Source: JANQQJ01 sp046290575 (lineage in GTDB: Bacteria; Pseudomonadota; Alphaproteobacteria; SMXS01). From it: a stretch of 64,000 nucleotides of DNA. The DNA lies in assembly GCA_046290575.1 (NCBI GenBank), contig JBKAGX010000003.1, forward strand, positions 186,001 through 250,000. The letters run 5' to 3'. Positions within the stretch are counted from its first letter, which is position 1; each line of letters starts with the position of its first letter. The notes beneath the pieces were generated by a model. The model made no database searches. It had not been told where the DNA came from and saw only the letters and a program-made list of their open reading frames with translations. This document shows positions 34,401 through 41,512 of this stretch, piece after piece. A program made the translations under genes and the position numbers.

Positions 34401-34924
34401 GAGTGCAGGCCACTGGTACCGGCGGCTTCCTCCAGGATTGCGCGGCGGTCCTTTGGTTTGGCGTTGATCAGCGTCCCGATCCGGCCTTGCGACACCAGGG
34501 AGGGCGAGTGCGCACCGGTCGCCAGATCGGCAAACATGAGCTGTACGTCACGGGCGCGGGCTTCTCGGCCGTTCAGCCGATAAACAGAGCCGCTTTCGCG
34601 TTCGATCCGCCGGGACAGTTCAATCTGATCGGAATCATTGAAGGCTGCGGGCGCCGTGCGCGTGGCGTTATCCAGTAGTAGCGTGACCTCGGCCAGATTG
34701 CGCGCAGGGCGCACGGCGGTGCCGGCAAAGATCACATCATCCATGCCGTCGCCGCGGATATTCTTCGGGCGGGTTTCGCCCATCACCCAGCGCAATGCCT
34801 CAAGCAGGTTCGACTTGCCGCAGCCATTTGGGCCGACAACGCCGGTCAGGCCTTCTTCGATATAGAGCTCGGTCGGGTCAACGAAGGACTTGAAACCGGT
34901 CAGCCTGAGGCGATTGAACTGCAA
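31472..34924 (-). CDS. smc: Chromosome segregation protein SMC
   Basis: 1150 aa, DNA-tethering ATPase of the condensin. The Walker A motif GPNGCGKSN lies at residues 32-40 (after the MQFNRLRLTGFKSF start), the signature motif LLSGGEQALTALSL near residue 1060, and Walker B ICVLDEVDAPLDD near 1090. Between them are two long coiled coils interrupted by a hinge region around residues 500-640, including GGNSDQYPPILDAIQVDPGFE. The coils are unusually alanine-rich, as is common in GC-rich alphaproteobacteria. It lies 12 bp downstream of the DsbA-like gene, in the same transcript. scpA and scpB are not here. Confidence 0.95.
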   Translation of the reverse strand: MQFNRLRLTGFKSFVDPTELYIEEGLTGVVGPNGCGKSNLLEALRWVMGETRPKNIRGDGMDDVIFAGTAVRPARNLAEVTLLLDNATRTAPAAFNDSDQIELSRRIERESGSVYRLNGREARARDVQLMFADLATGAHSPSLVSQGRIGTLINAKPKDRRAILEEAAGTSGLHSRRHEAELRLKAAQKNLERLADLMTQIEAQLAGLKRQARQASRYRTIADRLRATEAMMLHLRWLHATDALGTARQALTEIESTVEERTRATAVASSAQAEAAATLPPLRETEAQAAAAAHRLEVAQENLDAEAARLHETILALTTRIEQIDKDGEREQTMARDAAEHLERLSAEAEKLREEEASHAGRLDEAREAVESLANTTVEAEDTLDRLNEQAASAAARRASLTGQIESLSRRADDLRSRLAATEAEQQTLANKIADNPAQQQAAQRVADARRDLDMARDTSDDAQAAQTEAALAEETARDDLSEVKSVMQQLQAEESALSTLVGGNSDQYPPILDAIQVDPGFEAAMAAALGDDLDLPADPEAPAFWQTLPDASDGALPSGAESLAQHVQAPQALSRALAQVGVVDADQGGALQAGLNPGQILVSAEGDAWRWDGKTVKAGAKTAAAIRLEQRNRLEAVIAEIAALQPGLDAATATLHTATESLDDKSEKARAGGAALRAAEEALIEARNAEAEAAQAFADQNSRVGALAETAARLGEDLADAESKLRIAQQDLSGLPSADAHAAPLATAREAVGDARNALADAKATRDGLAREAQFRATRLGAIGGETGSWQERAKSAATQLEQLATRRAEAETEYEALKDKPAALEEKRTSLAGEIETAVEKRRTATAALAEAESVLSERDTALRAAEQSLSEAREHRARIRADLEHAEERLEGVRVRIAEDLECRPEDTLEASGHNPDKPLPEMDDINRKLERLRRERDTMGAVNLRAEEEAKEVQENLDTMLAEKEDLEAAIAKLRQAISQLNREGRERLNAAFGEVNEHFTDLFQRLFGGGQAHLELTESDDPLEAGLEIYASPPGKRLQNMSLLSGGEQALTALSLIFAVFLTNPAPICVLDEVDAPLDDANVERFCDLLHEISQATETRFLVVTHHAVTMAKLHRLFGVTMAEQGVSQLVSVDLGQAEQLIAAE

Positions 34925-34936
34925 GCAGGGGCTCCC

Positions 34937-35671
34937 TTAGGGGTTCGGCAAAAGGCCGTTGATGTGCTTCGAGATCGCGGTAAAGGCGCGTGCGCCTTCA
35001 TACTTCTCGCCATTGATGACAATTGTCGGCGTCGCGCTGACATCGTATCGGTTCCGGCCTTCCTCGATGCGAGCGAGCAACCGGTCTTCCAGCGCCTTGT
35101 TCGCCATGCAGGCCTCATAGGCTTCCTTGGACACGCCGAAATCTTCGCCATAGTCCTGGAACAGGCCGCGAACGCGGGAAATCTCGCCGGCACCATTGGT
35201 GCGTGGTAGCCAGTTTTCCTGATTCTCGAACAGATGATCGACAACGTCGAAATACTGGTCCTCGCCGGCGCAGCGCGCCAGGACGGTTGCTTCATAGGCC
35301 AGCCTGTCCAGCGGGAAGTCCCGCAGGATGAAGCGAATCTTGCCGGTATCGATATAGGCGGGCTTCAGACGCTTGAACGTCGACTCATGAAAGCTGGCGC
35401 AGTGATGACACGTCAGCGATGCATATTCGATCACGGTAACAGGTGCATCCGCCGGGCCCATGGCCATATCGCCCAGTGCGATTTCGGGTGCGCCTTCGGG
35501 CGACTCGATCTGTGGCCGCTCTGATGCTGATTCGGCACCGGTCGATGCCGGTTCAGTGTTGCTGGAATCCGCTTCGCCATTGCCGCAGGCGACGACGGCC
35601 AAACTCAAGCCGAGCGCCAGTCCCAGGCGATTCAGAAGGGAGGAAACAGGGGTATGTTGAGGTTTAATCAT
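34937..35671 (-). CDS. DsbA family thiol oxidoreductase, predicted lipoprotein
   Basis: 244 aa. A hydrophobic segment with lipobox LAVVAC (Cys 29) indicates a lipid-anchored periplasmic protein; a Ser/Thr/Glu-rich linker follows, then a thioredoxin-fold DsbA domain with active site CHHC (C88-C91) in VIEYASLTCHHCASFHESTFK. The substrate-binding alpha domain follows and a cis-Pro region is seen at SATPTIVINGEKYEGA. It belongs to the group found upstream of smc in many alphaproteobacteria. Its role is probably protein disulfide chemistry at the envelope; no DsbB partner is in the window. Confidence 0.9.
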   Translation of the reverse strand: MIKPQHTPVSSLLNRLGLALGLSLAVVACGNGEADSSNTEPASTGAESASERPQIESPEGAPEIALGDMAMGPADAPVTVIEYASLTCHHCASFHESTFKRLKPAYIDTGKIRFILRDFPLDRLAYEATVLARCAGEDQYFDVVDHLFENQENWLPRTNGAGEISRVRGLFQDYGEDFGVSKEAYEACMANKALEDRLLARIEEGRNRYDVSATPTIVINGEKYEGARAFTAISKHINGLLPNP

Positions 35672-35739
35672 GGCTGTCCACTAGATGTAGTAGGAGTATA
35701 GGGGTTTCGCGAAAGCGTCACAATGGGGTTCTTGGCCTC

Positions 35740-36252
35740 TTATGACCCTTGTTTTTCGGCATCGGCGAGAAGGCGTTTGCCCAGGCGTGCCAACGAGTCG
35801 CGGGCTGGCCCGGGCTTCATATCGGCCAGGTCTGCCTGCAATTCAGCAGCGGCTTTTTCACTCAATTCAGTCTCCGGTTTAGCCGCAGTGCGGCGTTCGC
35901 GTGGCAGTGGTCCTTGCCGGATAACCAGTTTTTCGACTGCCGCATAGCCGTAATAGGTATTCACCCTATCCAGGACCTGAGGTGTGAGGTGCTGGAATTC
36001 CAGTGCAAAAGCCGATTCAACAAGCACTGACAATGTTCCGCCACGGCGCTGACTCCTCGGGAAATTCAGCCGTTCCGGGACAGACCGTTTTCCCAAAAGC
36101 GGTCCGACGATCTCCCGCCACCGCGTGACGATCTCCTGCTGGGCAAATCCCTGCCGCCGAAAGGCCGGCGTCAGCAGTGGCCGTGCCAAGTCACCCAGGC
36201 GCCGCGTGCCGCCGCGCTTCTTCGTCCGGGAGGGCGTTGTGTCTGAGGGCAT
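35740..36252 (-). CDS. DUF721 / DciA family protein
   Basis: 170 aa. The DUF721 core is seen around residues 20-100 (LLTPAFRRQGFAQQEIVTRWREIVGPLLGKRSVPERLNFPR, then GGTLSVLVESAFALEFQHLTPQVLDRVNTYYGYAAVEKLVIRQGPLP). The DciA subfamily loads the replicative helicase in bacteria that lack DnaC-type loaders; whether this copy does so cannot be told from sequence alone, as some DUF721 proteins have other roles. A basic N-terminus (RTKKRGGTRR) and a charged C-terminal tail flank the core. The gene is divergent from mutY, with 62 bp between the start codons. Confidence 0.85.
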   Translation of the reverse strand: MPSDTTPSRTKKRGGTRRLGDLARPLLTPAFRRQGFAQQEIVTRWREIVGPLLGKRSVPERLNFPRSQRRGGTLSVLVESAFALEFQHLTPQVLDRVNTYYGYAAVEKLVIRQGPLPRERRTAAKPETELSEKAAAELQADLADMKPGPARDSLARLGKRLLADAEKQGS

Positions 36253-36314
36253 GGACAGAAGTTTTGACAGGGCCTAAATGCAGTGGCAACGATTTTCCCG
36301 ATGGACAAACGGAC

Positions 36315-37370
36315 GTGACCGAAACAGCCCCGGATTTGGTGCAGCAGGCGCTGTTGCGCTGGTACGATTCGCATCGCAGGGTGTTGCCGTGGCGGGCGCT
36401 GGCCGGCGAATCGGCTGATCCTTACCGGGTCTGGCTCAGCGAAATCATGTTGCAGCAGACCACGGTCGCGACGGTAAAGGGCTATTACGAACGGTTCCTG
36501 GCACGTTGGCCGACGGTCGAGGCGCTGGCAGAGGCGCCGTTGGACGATGTGCTGACGGAATGGGCCGGCCTTGGATACTACGCGCGCGCCCGGAACCTGC
36601 ACAAATGCGCGCAAACGGTCGTTGCGGATCACGAGGGTGCATTCCCAGGCACGGCGGAGGCGCTGGAAAAGCTGCCGGGCATCGGCCGCTATACCAGCGC
36701 CGCTGTCGCAGCGATTGCCTTTGACCAACCGGCCACCGTGGTCGACGGCAATGTGGAGCGGGTGATCAGCCGGCTGTTCGCTATTGAAACCCCGCTGCCG
36801 GACTCCAAACCTGAGATCCATGAGAACGCTGCGCGTCTGACGCCCGGGAGCCGTCCGGGTGACTACGCCCAGGCGATGATGGATCTGGGCGCGACGATCT
36901 GCACGTCGAAATCGCCCAAATGCCTGCTATGTCCGCTGGTCGACGGCTGCGTCGCCAAGGCGGCCGGTCTGGAAAGTGAGTTGCCGCGCAAGAAACCGAA
37001 GAAGGCGCGGCCCACGCGCTATGGCACGGCCTTCTGGCTCGAGCGAGAGGGGGGCAAGGGACGGGAGGTGCTGCTGCGCCGGCGGCCGGAGAAAGGCTTG
37101 CTGGGCGGCATGATGGAGGTGCCGTCCAGCCCCTGGGTTGAGAATGATGCCGCCAACGGTTTGGGTCATGCCCCGGCGCCCGTGATCTGGGAAGCGGTCG
37201 ACGGGCAGGTGGTGCACGTTTTTACCCATTTCCGGCTTGAACTGGATGTGGTCCGGGGCGAGGCGGGCGACGACCTTGATGTTGACGGTAAGTGGGTGTC
37301 GATTGACGCGCTGGGCGGCGAGGCCCTGCCGACCGTGATGAAGAAGGTCGTGAAAATGGCGTTGGATTAG
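36315..37370 (+). CDS. mutY: A/G-specific adenine DNA glycosylase MutY
   Basis: 351 aa. It removes adenine opposite 8-oxoguanine. The catalytic Glu is E43 (SEIMLQQTTVATV), the helix-hairpin-helix is LPGIGRYTSAA, the catalytic Asp is D144 in VVDGNVERV, and the [4Fe-4S] cluster cysteines are C-x6-C-x2-C-x5-C (CTSKSPKCLLCPLVDGC). A C-terminal MutT-like 8-oxoG recognition domain follows (LLRRRPEKGLLGGMMEVP). The GTG at 36315 is used because it gives the normal start of the catalytic domain; the longer frame upstream lies opposite the DciA-like gene. Confidence 0.96.
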   Translation: MTETAPDLVQQALLRWYDSHRRVLPWRALAGESADPYRVWLSEIMLQQTTVATVKGYYERFLARWPTVEALAEAPLDDVLTEWAGLGYYARARNLHKCAQTVVADHEGAFPGTAEALEKLPGIGRYTSAAVAAIAFDQPATVVDGNVERVISRLFAIETPLPDSKPEIHENAARLTPGSRPGDYAQAMMDLGATICTSKSPKCLLCPLVDGCVAKAAGLESELPRKKPKKARPTRYGTAFWLEREGGKGREVLLRRRPEKGLLGGMMEVPSSPWVENDAANGLGHAPAPVIWEAVDGQVVHVFTHFRLELDVVRGEAGDDLDVDGKWVSIDALGGEALPTVMKKVVKMALD

Positions 37371-37390
37371 AAAACAAGCCGTTTGTTGGA

Positions 37391-37410
37391 CCCTTCGACG
37401 AGCTCAGGGG
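37391..37410. repeat. Short intergenic repeat, CTTCGACGAGCTCAGG type
   Basis: CCCTTCGACGAGCTCAGGGG lies in the 65-bp gap between convergent mutY and ccrM. I recall near-identical short sequences dispersed in many proteobacterial genomes; only one copy is seen here, so repeat status cannot be shown from this window. Confidence 0.35.
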
Positions 37411-37435
37411 GAACGGAATTGGGCGGAACAGCCGG

Positions 37436-38563
37436 CTAAGTGCCCATTTCCGCGCGGATTTGTTGGCGCAGCACGTCGATCGGGACCAGATTGCCGCCCT
37501 TTTCATAGTGCCAGAACGTCCAGCCATTGCAGGCGCTGGCGCCCTGCACATGCGCGCCGATCCTATGGATAGAACCGGTTGCGTCTGACGCGACAAGGGA
37601 GCCGTCTGCGCGGACTTTGGCGCGGTGTCGGCGTTTGGGATCGAATAACAGCGTACCCGGTTTCAGCAGGCCGCGTTCAACCACAGAGCCGAACGGGACC
37701 CGGGGCTGTGAGCGCTTCGATTCCGTGACGGCGATAGCGTCATCTTCGAGCCGGCGGACGCTGGCGATGCGTTTGCGCGCAACGTCGATATAGCGTTTTT
37801 CCCGCTCGATGCCGACAAAGTGCCGTCCCAGTTTCTTGGCGATGGCACCGGTGGTTCCCGATCCGAAAAACGGATCGAGCACCACGTCGCCTGGATTGGA
37901 TGTTGCCAGGATGATTCTGTGCAGCAGCGCTTCGGGCTTTTGCGTCGCGTGGGCCTTCTGGCCGTCTGATTTCAGGCGCTCCCGGCCCGAGCAGATCGGC
38001 AGCAGCCAGTCCGACCGCATCTGCAAATCGTCATTGGCCACCTTCATCGCATCGTAGTTGAAGGTGTATTTCTTCTGGCTTTCAGACTTGGCACACCAGA
38101 TCAGCGTCTCATGCGCATTTGTGAATCTGGTGCCTCTGAAATTCGGCATGGGATTGGTCTTGCGCCAAACCACGTCGTTCAGAATCCAAAAACCGAGGTC
38201 CTGCAGGGCGGAGCCGATGCGAAAGATATTGTGATAGGTCCCAATGACCCAAAGCGCGCCGTCATCTTTCAGGACACGTTGGGCCTCTGTCAGCCAGCCG
38301 CGGGTGAAGGCGTCATAGTCAGCGAAGCCTTCGAACTTGTCCCACTCGTCATTGACGGCATCGACTTTGGTGTCGTTGGGCCTGCGCAGCTCGTTCTTGA
38401 GCTGCAGATTGTAAGGCGGGTCTGCGAAAATCAGATCGACGGATTTATCCGGCAGGCCGCGCATCACGCGGATGCACTCGCCCTGCATAATGGAATCGAG
38501 CCGCAAGCCCCCGCTGCGGTCCGCATTGTCGTTCTGGCGCGTTTTCCCACCCATGCCGCGCAT
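37436..38563 (-). CDS. ccrM: Adenine-specific DNA methyltransferase CcrM (GANTC)
   Basis: 375 aa, beta-class N6-adenine methyltransferase that methylates GANTC and helps order the cell cycle in alphaproteobacteria. Seen: DPPYNLQ (residues 48-54), TNAHETLIWCAK, HATQKPEALLHRII, and the SAM-binding VLDPFFGSGTTGAIAKKLGRHFVGIE. A C-terminal extension (about residues 280-375, ending AHVQGASACNGWTFWHYEKGGNLVPIDVLRQQIR) is the CcrM-specific domain for sequence recognition and for Lon-dependent turnover in relatives. Its promoter region contains an unusual density of its own target sites and a near-match to a CtrA box. No cognate restriction enzyme is present, so it is an orphan methylase. Confidence 0.95.
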   Translation of the reverse strand: MRGMGGKTRQNDNADRSGGLRLDSIMQGECIRVMRGLPDKSVDLIFADPPYNLQLKNELRRPNDTKVDAVNDEWDKFEGFADYDAFTRGWLTEAQRVLKDDGALWVIGTYHNIFRIGSALQDLGFWILNDVVWRKTNPMPNFRGTRFTNAHETLIWCAKSESQKKYTFNYDAMKVANDDLQMRSDWLLPICSGRERLKSDGQKAHATQKPEALLHRIILATSNPGDVVLDPFFGSGTTGAIAKKLGRHFVGIEREKRYIDVARKRIASVRRLEDDAIAVTESKRSQPRVPFGSVVERGLLKPGTLLFDPKRRHRAKVRADGSLVASDATGSIHRIGAHVQGASACNGWTFWHYEKGGNLVPIDVLRQQIRAEMGT

Positions 38564-38566
38564 CCT

Positions 38567-38661
38567 GAGTCAGGCGGGGACTCGCGTCAACACTTTAAAT
38601 TCGATTCAACTTATAGAATCAATCAGTTGCTACTGACTCTTGAGTCATGAGTCGATGAATC
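38567..38661. promoter_or_regulatory. Cluster of eight GANTC methylation sites
   Basis: GANTC occurs at 38567, 38579, 38603, 38616, 38635, 38642, 38649 and 38657 (first bases), i.e. eight times in 95 bp, where fewer than one is expected by chance. The stretch covers the region upstream of the ccrM ATG and the last codons of rnhB. Methylation-state control of ccrM transcription is known from Caulobacter; this dense cluster fits self-control by the enzyme. Confidence 0.75.
38595..38609 (-). promoter_or_regulatory. Candidate CtrA box upstream of ccrM
   Basis: On the minus strand TTGA-N7-TTAA, one base from the CtrA consensus TTAA-N7-TTAA, 32-46 bp upstream of the ccrM ATG. The seven central bases contain a GATTC methylation site. 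CtrA activates ccrM in Caulobacter; a role here is inference. Confidence 0.45.
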
Positions 38662-39245
38662 GGGGCAAAGCTCTTGCGATGATGGGGACTCACGCCCACA
38701 AGGTCTAGTGCTTGTCGGTGTTGGGCCGTACCATATCCTGCGTTGCGGGCCCATCCATAGTCGGGGAAGTTTTCCGCCAGATCCGCCATGATCTGGTCCC
38801 GGGTGACTTTGGCGACGATCGACGCTGCCGCAATGGAAAGGCATTTTCCATCGCCTTTGATCACTGCCGTTGCCGGGCAGGGCAGATTTTTCGGCAGCCG
38901 ATTGCCATCGATCAGCAGGTGTTGAGGGGTGGTTGGCAGTGCGTCTATTGCTCGCTGCATGGCCAAAAAAGACGCCTGCAAAATGTTGATCTCATCGATC
39001 TCCTCAACACTCGCCTGGCCTATCCCTATCACGGTGCAGTCAAACAGGATCGGAAACAGGGCTTCGCGGCGCGCCTTGCTCAGTTTCTTGGAATCGTTCA
39101 GGCCTTCAGGGATGCGCGCCGCATCGAGAATGACGGCTGCCGCAACGACCGGCCCGGCCCAGGGGCCACGGCCCACCTCGTCAACACCCGCGACGCGGCA
39201 TCCCAATTCTGTTTCGAGCGTGAAGTCAGGCATGAAATCGATCAT
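38619..39245 (-). CDS. rnhB: Ribonuclease HII
   Basis: 208 aa. The catalytic Asp-Glu pair is visible in AGVDEVGRGPWAGPVVAAAVIL; further conserved blocks are LNDSKKLSKARREALF, LIDGNRLPKNLP and IAAASIVAKVTRDQIM followed by YGWARNAGYGTAQH. It removes RNA primers and single ribonucleotides from DNA. An internal ATG four codons in is possible. It lies 55 bp upstream of ccrM on the same strand; its final codons are rich in GANTC sites, including the Thr-Gln-Glu-Ser coding stretch. Confidence 0.96.
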   Translation of the reverse strand: MIDFMPDFTLETELGCRVAGVDEVGRGPWAGPVVAAAVILDAARIPEGLNDSKKLSKARREALFPILFDCTVIGIGQASVEEIDEINILQASFLAMQRAIDALPTTPQHLLIDGNRLPKNLPCPATAVIKGDGKCLSIAAASIVAKVTRDQIMADLAENFPDYGWARNAGYGTAQHRQALDLVGVSPHHRKSFAPIHRLMTQESVATD

Positions 39246-39316
39246 AGAACGGAACTGTCTTCCCCGCGACGGCGGGTACCCGGCAAAAATCGAAGCAGCT
39301 TCAACGGTGCTCTGAA

Positions 39317-39334
39317 TTCCCGCTTCCGCGGGAA
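39317..39334. repeat. REP-like hairpin after the radical SAM gene
   Basis: TTCCCGC-TTCC-GCGGGAA forms a 7-bp stem with a 4-nt loop, followed by ATGACG. This motif (TTCCCGC...GCGGGAATGACG) is of the dispersed palindromic-repeat type common in alphaproteobacterial intergenes. Here it lies just beyond the 3' end of the radical SAM gene and upstream of rnhB. A second weaker hairpin (CCCGC GACG GCGGG) is at 39263-39276. Confidence 0.5.
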
Positions 39335-39341
39335 TGACGCG

Positions 39342-40454
39342 TCATCGCTCCTGGAACAAGCCCAACTGCTCGTTTGGTCTTTCCGGCACCTTGAAGTTCG
39401 ATGAATCAATCGCGTGTTCCGCCGCGTTAAGCCCCAGCCTTCTGCACGCGGCAAGGAAGCGGTTTTCGATCAGGTCTGCATAGGCCCCGGTGCCACGCAT
39501 GCGTTCGCCGAAACACGGTGTGTAGTCGCGGCCGCCGCGCATGGAGCGCATCAGATTGATCACCTTGTTGGCGCGGTCCGGGTAGTTCTCGGCCAGCCAT
39601 TCGCGGAACAGGGTTTTGATCTCCAGCGGCAGCCGCAGCAGCACATAGCCGGCGCGGGTTGCCCCGGCTCCGGCTGCAGCGCTCATCACGGCGTCGATTT
39701 CCGGGTCGTTGAGGCCAGGGATCACCGGCGCCATCAGCGCGGTGACCGGTACGCCCGTTTCGGTTAGGGCGCGGATCGTGTCGACGCGCCGGGCCGGGGT
39801 GGCGGCGCGGGGTTCCATCTTGCGCGCCAGGCCTCGATCCAGCGTGGTCAGCGATATGGCGACGGTCACCAGATCGCGGGCCGCCATGTCTGCCAAGATA
39901 TCGAGGTCACGTTGGATGAGCTGCGACTTGGTGACAATACCCACGGGGTGATTATAGGCATTCAATACCTCTAATACGCCGCGCGTAATTCTGTACTCGC
40001 GCTCGATCGGCTGATAGCAATCCGTGTTGACACCCAGCGCGATCACTTGGGGTTTGTAGCGCGGTTTCGACAGCTCCTTTTCAAGCAATGCCGGGGCATC
40101 GAATTTGGCGAACAGGCGGCTTTCGAAATCCAGGCCGGGTGAAAATCCCAGATAGGCATGCGTCGGCCGGGCAAAGCAATAGACGCAGCCATGCTCGCAG
40201 CCCCGGTAGGGGTTGATCGAGCGATCAAACCCTACATCAGGCGAGGTGTTGCGGGTGATCACCGATTTGGCGTTATCGGGCAGCACCTCGGTGCGCAGCG
40301 GCGGTGGATCTTCATCGGTCGTACCCCAGCCATCGTCGAACGCTTCGACCGCGTAGCGCTCGAACCGACCGGTCGCGCGGCTTAAGCTGCCGCGCCCGCG
40401 CCGTCCGGCCGCCGAAATGACATCGGAGGACGGTTCTTCTGATCCTGATCCCAT
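39342..40454 (-). CDS. PA0069-family radical SAM protein (photoproduct-lyase-like)
   Basis: 370 aa. The radical SAM cluster motif CEHGCVYC (C86, C90, C93) sits in SINPYRGCEHGCVYCFARPTHAYLG; the following YQPIEREYRITRGVLEVL and LTTLDRGLARKMEPRAATPARRVDTIRAL blocks match the PA0069/SplB-related family. I choose the ATG at 40454; a further ATG at 40484 falls inside a GTTC-N7-GTTC box and has no SD. Proteins of this group resemble spore photoproduct lyase but most have no known substrate. The LexA-type box suggests a DNA-damage role. Confidence 0.85.
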   Translation of the reverse strand: MGSGSEEPSSDVISAAGRRGRGSLSRATGRFERYAVEAFDDGWGTTDEDPPPLRTEVLPDNAKSVITRNTSPDVGFDRSINPYRGCEHGCVYCFARPTHAYLGFSPGLDFESRLFAKFDAPALLEKELSKPRYKPQVIALGVNTDCYQPIEREYRITRGVLEVLNAYNHPVGIVTKSQLIQRDLDILADMAARDLVTVAISLTTLDRGLARKMEPRAATPARRVDTIRALTETGVPVTALMAPVIPGLNDPEIDAVMSAAAGAGATRAGYVLLRLPLEIKTLFREWLAENYPDRANKVINLMRSMRGGRDYTPCFGERMRGTGAYADLIENRFLAACRRLGLNAAEHAIDSSNFKVPERPNEQLGLFQER

Positions 40455-40478
40455 GAGTAAATCATAGCGCCTGAAAAA

Positions 40479-40493
40479 GAACATAACAAGAAC
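40479..40493 (-). promoter_or_regulatory. Candidate alphaproteobacterial LexA (SOS) box
   Basis: On the minus strand GTTC-TTGTTAT-GTTC exactly matches the alphaproteobacterial LexA consensus GTTC-N7-GTTC. It covers the first ATG of the radical SAM reading frame and lies 24-38 bp upstream of the preferred start at 40454. The divergent lipoprotein gene begins 61 bp away in the other direction. Confidence 0.6.
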
Positions 40494-40553
40494 ATATGTT
40501 GCGGTTCTTGCGCGTCTGTGGCAGCATCCGCCATAGATTTCGGGAGTTCTGAT

Positions 40554-41165
40554 TTGAGCATATCGAGAAAGGGGCTGATGGGGTTCGTCGGGCTGGTGTT
40601 GATCGCCGCGTGCGATGGGCCGTCGGAAGAGGAGGCCCTTGGCGACTATTTTGAGCGGCAGGCGGCTGTCGTCGAAACGGCGGCGCGGGCGCTTCAGGCC
40701 GATGATTGCGACCTGGCGATCAACACCCTGAATGCGCGTTCAACGCCGCGGCTCTATCCCGTCGCCTCGGCGGTTTTACGGATCGACGGGCGCTGTCTCG
40801 ATCGAAATTACGCTATGGCCGCCCGGCTGCTGACGGAGGAGGCCAGCTTGGTAGCCCCCGACCCGGTGGCGCTCGCGCGGCTGGGCAGCCTTCATGAGAC
40901 GGGCGAAGGCGTCGAGCAGGATGAAGCGAAAGCACTCAGCTACCACCGCCACGCCATCGCGGCCATGGGCCCGGTCTACTTTCGGTTGCAAACCGAGGAG
41001 GCCAGCAAGCATGCGGAGCAAGATTTGGACCCTGATACGCTGACCGAGGAAGATAGGGAGCTGCTTGAAGAGCCGGCGCGCTTCCGGGAACTCAAAGCGG
41101 CATTGGAGCGCCACCGCACCGATGACGACTTCGGGCCGCTTTGGGACTGTCTTCGCGTGAGATGA
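40554..41165 (+). CDS. Sel1-repeat lipoprotein, function unknown
   Basis: 203 aa. The N-terminal hydrophobic segment with lipobox (LVLIAAC) indicates a lipoprotein. A Sel1/TPR-like repeat is seen at about residues 115-135 (LARLGSLHETGEGVEQDEAKALSYHRHA), with a second weaker one before it. The TTG at 40554 is preferred because GGGAG lies 7 bases upstream; an ATG at 40518 would put extra residues before the signal peptide. Sel1 lipoproteins act as envelope scaffolds or regulators; no function can be given. It overlaps the next ORF by 4 nt. Confidence 0.7.
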   Translation: MSISRKGLMGFVGLVLIAACDGPSEEEALGDYFERQAAVVETAARALQADDCDLAINTLNARSTPRLYPVASAVLRIDGRCLDRNYAMAARLLTEEASLVAPDPVALARLGSLHETGEGVEQDEAKALSYHRHAIAAMGPVYFRLQTEEASKHAEQDLDPDTLTEEDRELLEEPARFRELKAALERHRTDDDFGPLWDCLRVR

Positions 41166-41512
41166 TTCTCGGCTTTGTCGACCCTGTCACGGGTCCTTGG
41201 CCGTTGCCCGAAGCCCTCCAGGCCGAGATAGACGATTTTCTTGAAACCGTCGCGCAGGGCGGCCCTGCGGTTCTGGATGTAGCAGCAGCGCTGAAGGAAG
41301 GGTCAGACAGCTTTCCTCAGGACGATTTCTTGTCGGCGCAGTGGGCGCGGGCGGCGAGCGAGGTATTTGGACATGCAGCCGCAAAGAAGGCCTTGCTGCG
41401 CTGGATGAGTGAACCGGGTTTCTGTGACGACCCTGCAACTGGCACTATGGACCGTCGACCAGAAACATGGACCTCGTTGACCTGGCTGACAGCGGTGACC
41501 TGGATGCAATAG
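41162..41512 (+). CDS. Hypothetical protein, possibly N-terminal part of a frameshifted gene
   Basis: 116 aa, not recognised. It starts at the ATG overlapping the stop of the Sel1 lipoprotein (ATGA). The middle (SAQWARAASEVFGHAAAKKALLRWM) resembles a Sel1/TPR helix pair; the C-terminus turns Trp/Thr-rich and ends abruptly (TWTSLTWLTAVTWMQ), as if read in a wrong frame. The next ORF begins before it ends, in another frame, and continues with a polypeptide of matching style. A shift near 41425-41470 would join the two. Confidence 0.45.
   Translation: MILGFVDPVTGPWPLPEALQAEIDDFLETVAQGGPAVLDVAAALKEGSDSFPQDDFLSAQWARAASEVFGHAAAKKALLRWMSEPGFCDDPATGTMDRRPETWTSLTWLTAVTWMQ

Noticed and set aside
36177..36314. 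Longer N-terminus for MutY
   Set aside because: It would overlap the divergent DciA-like gene and adds 46 residues with no family similarity; GTG 36315 gives the normal start.
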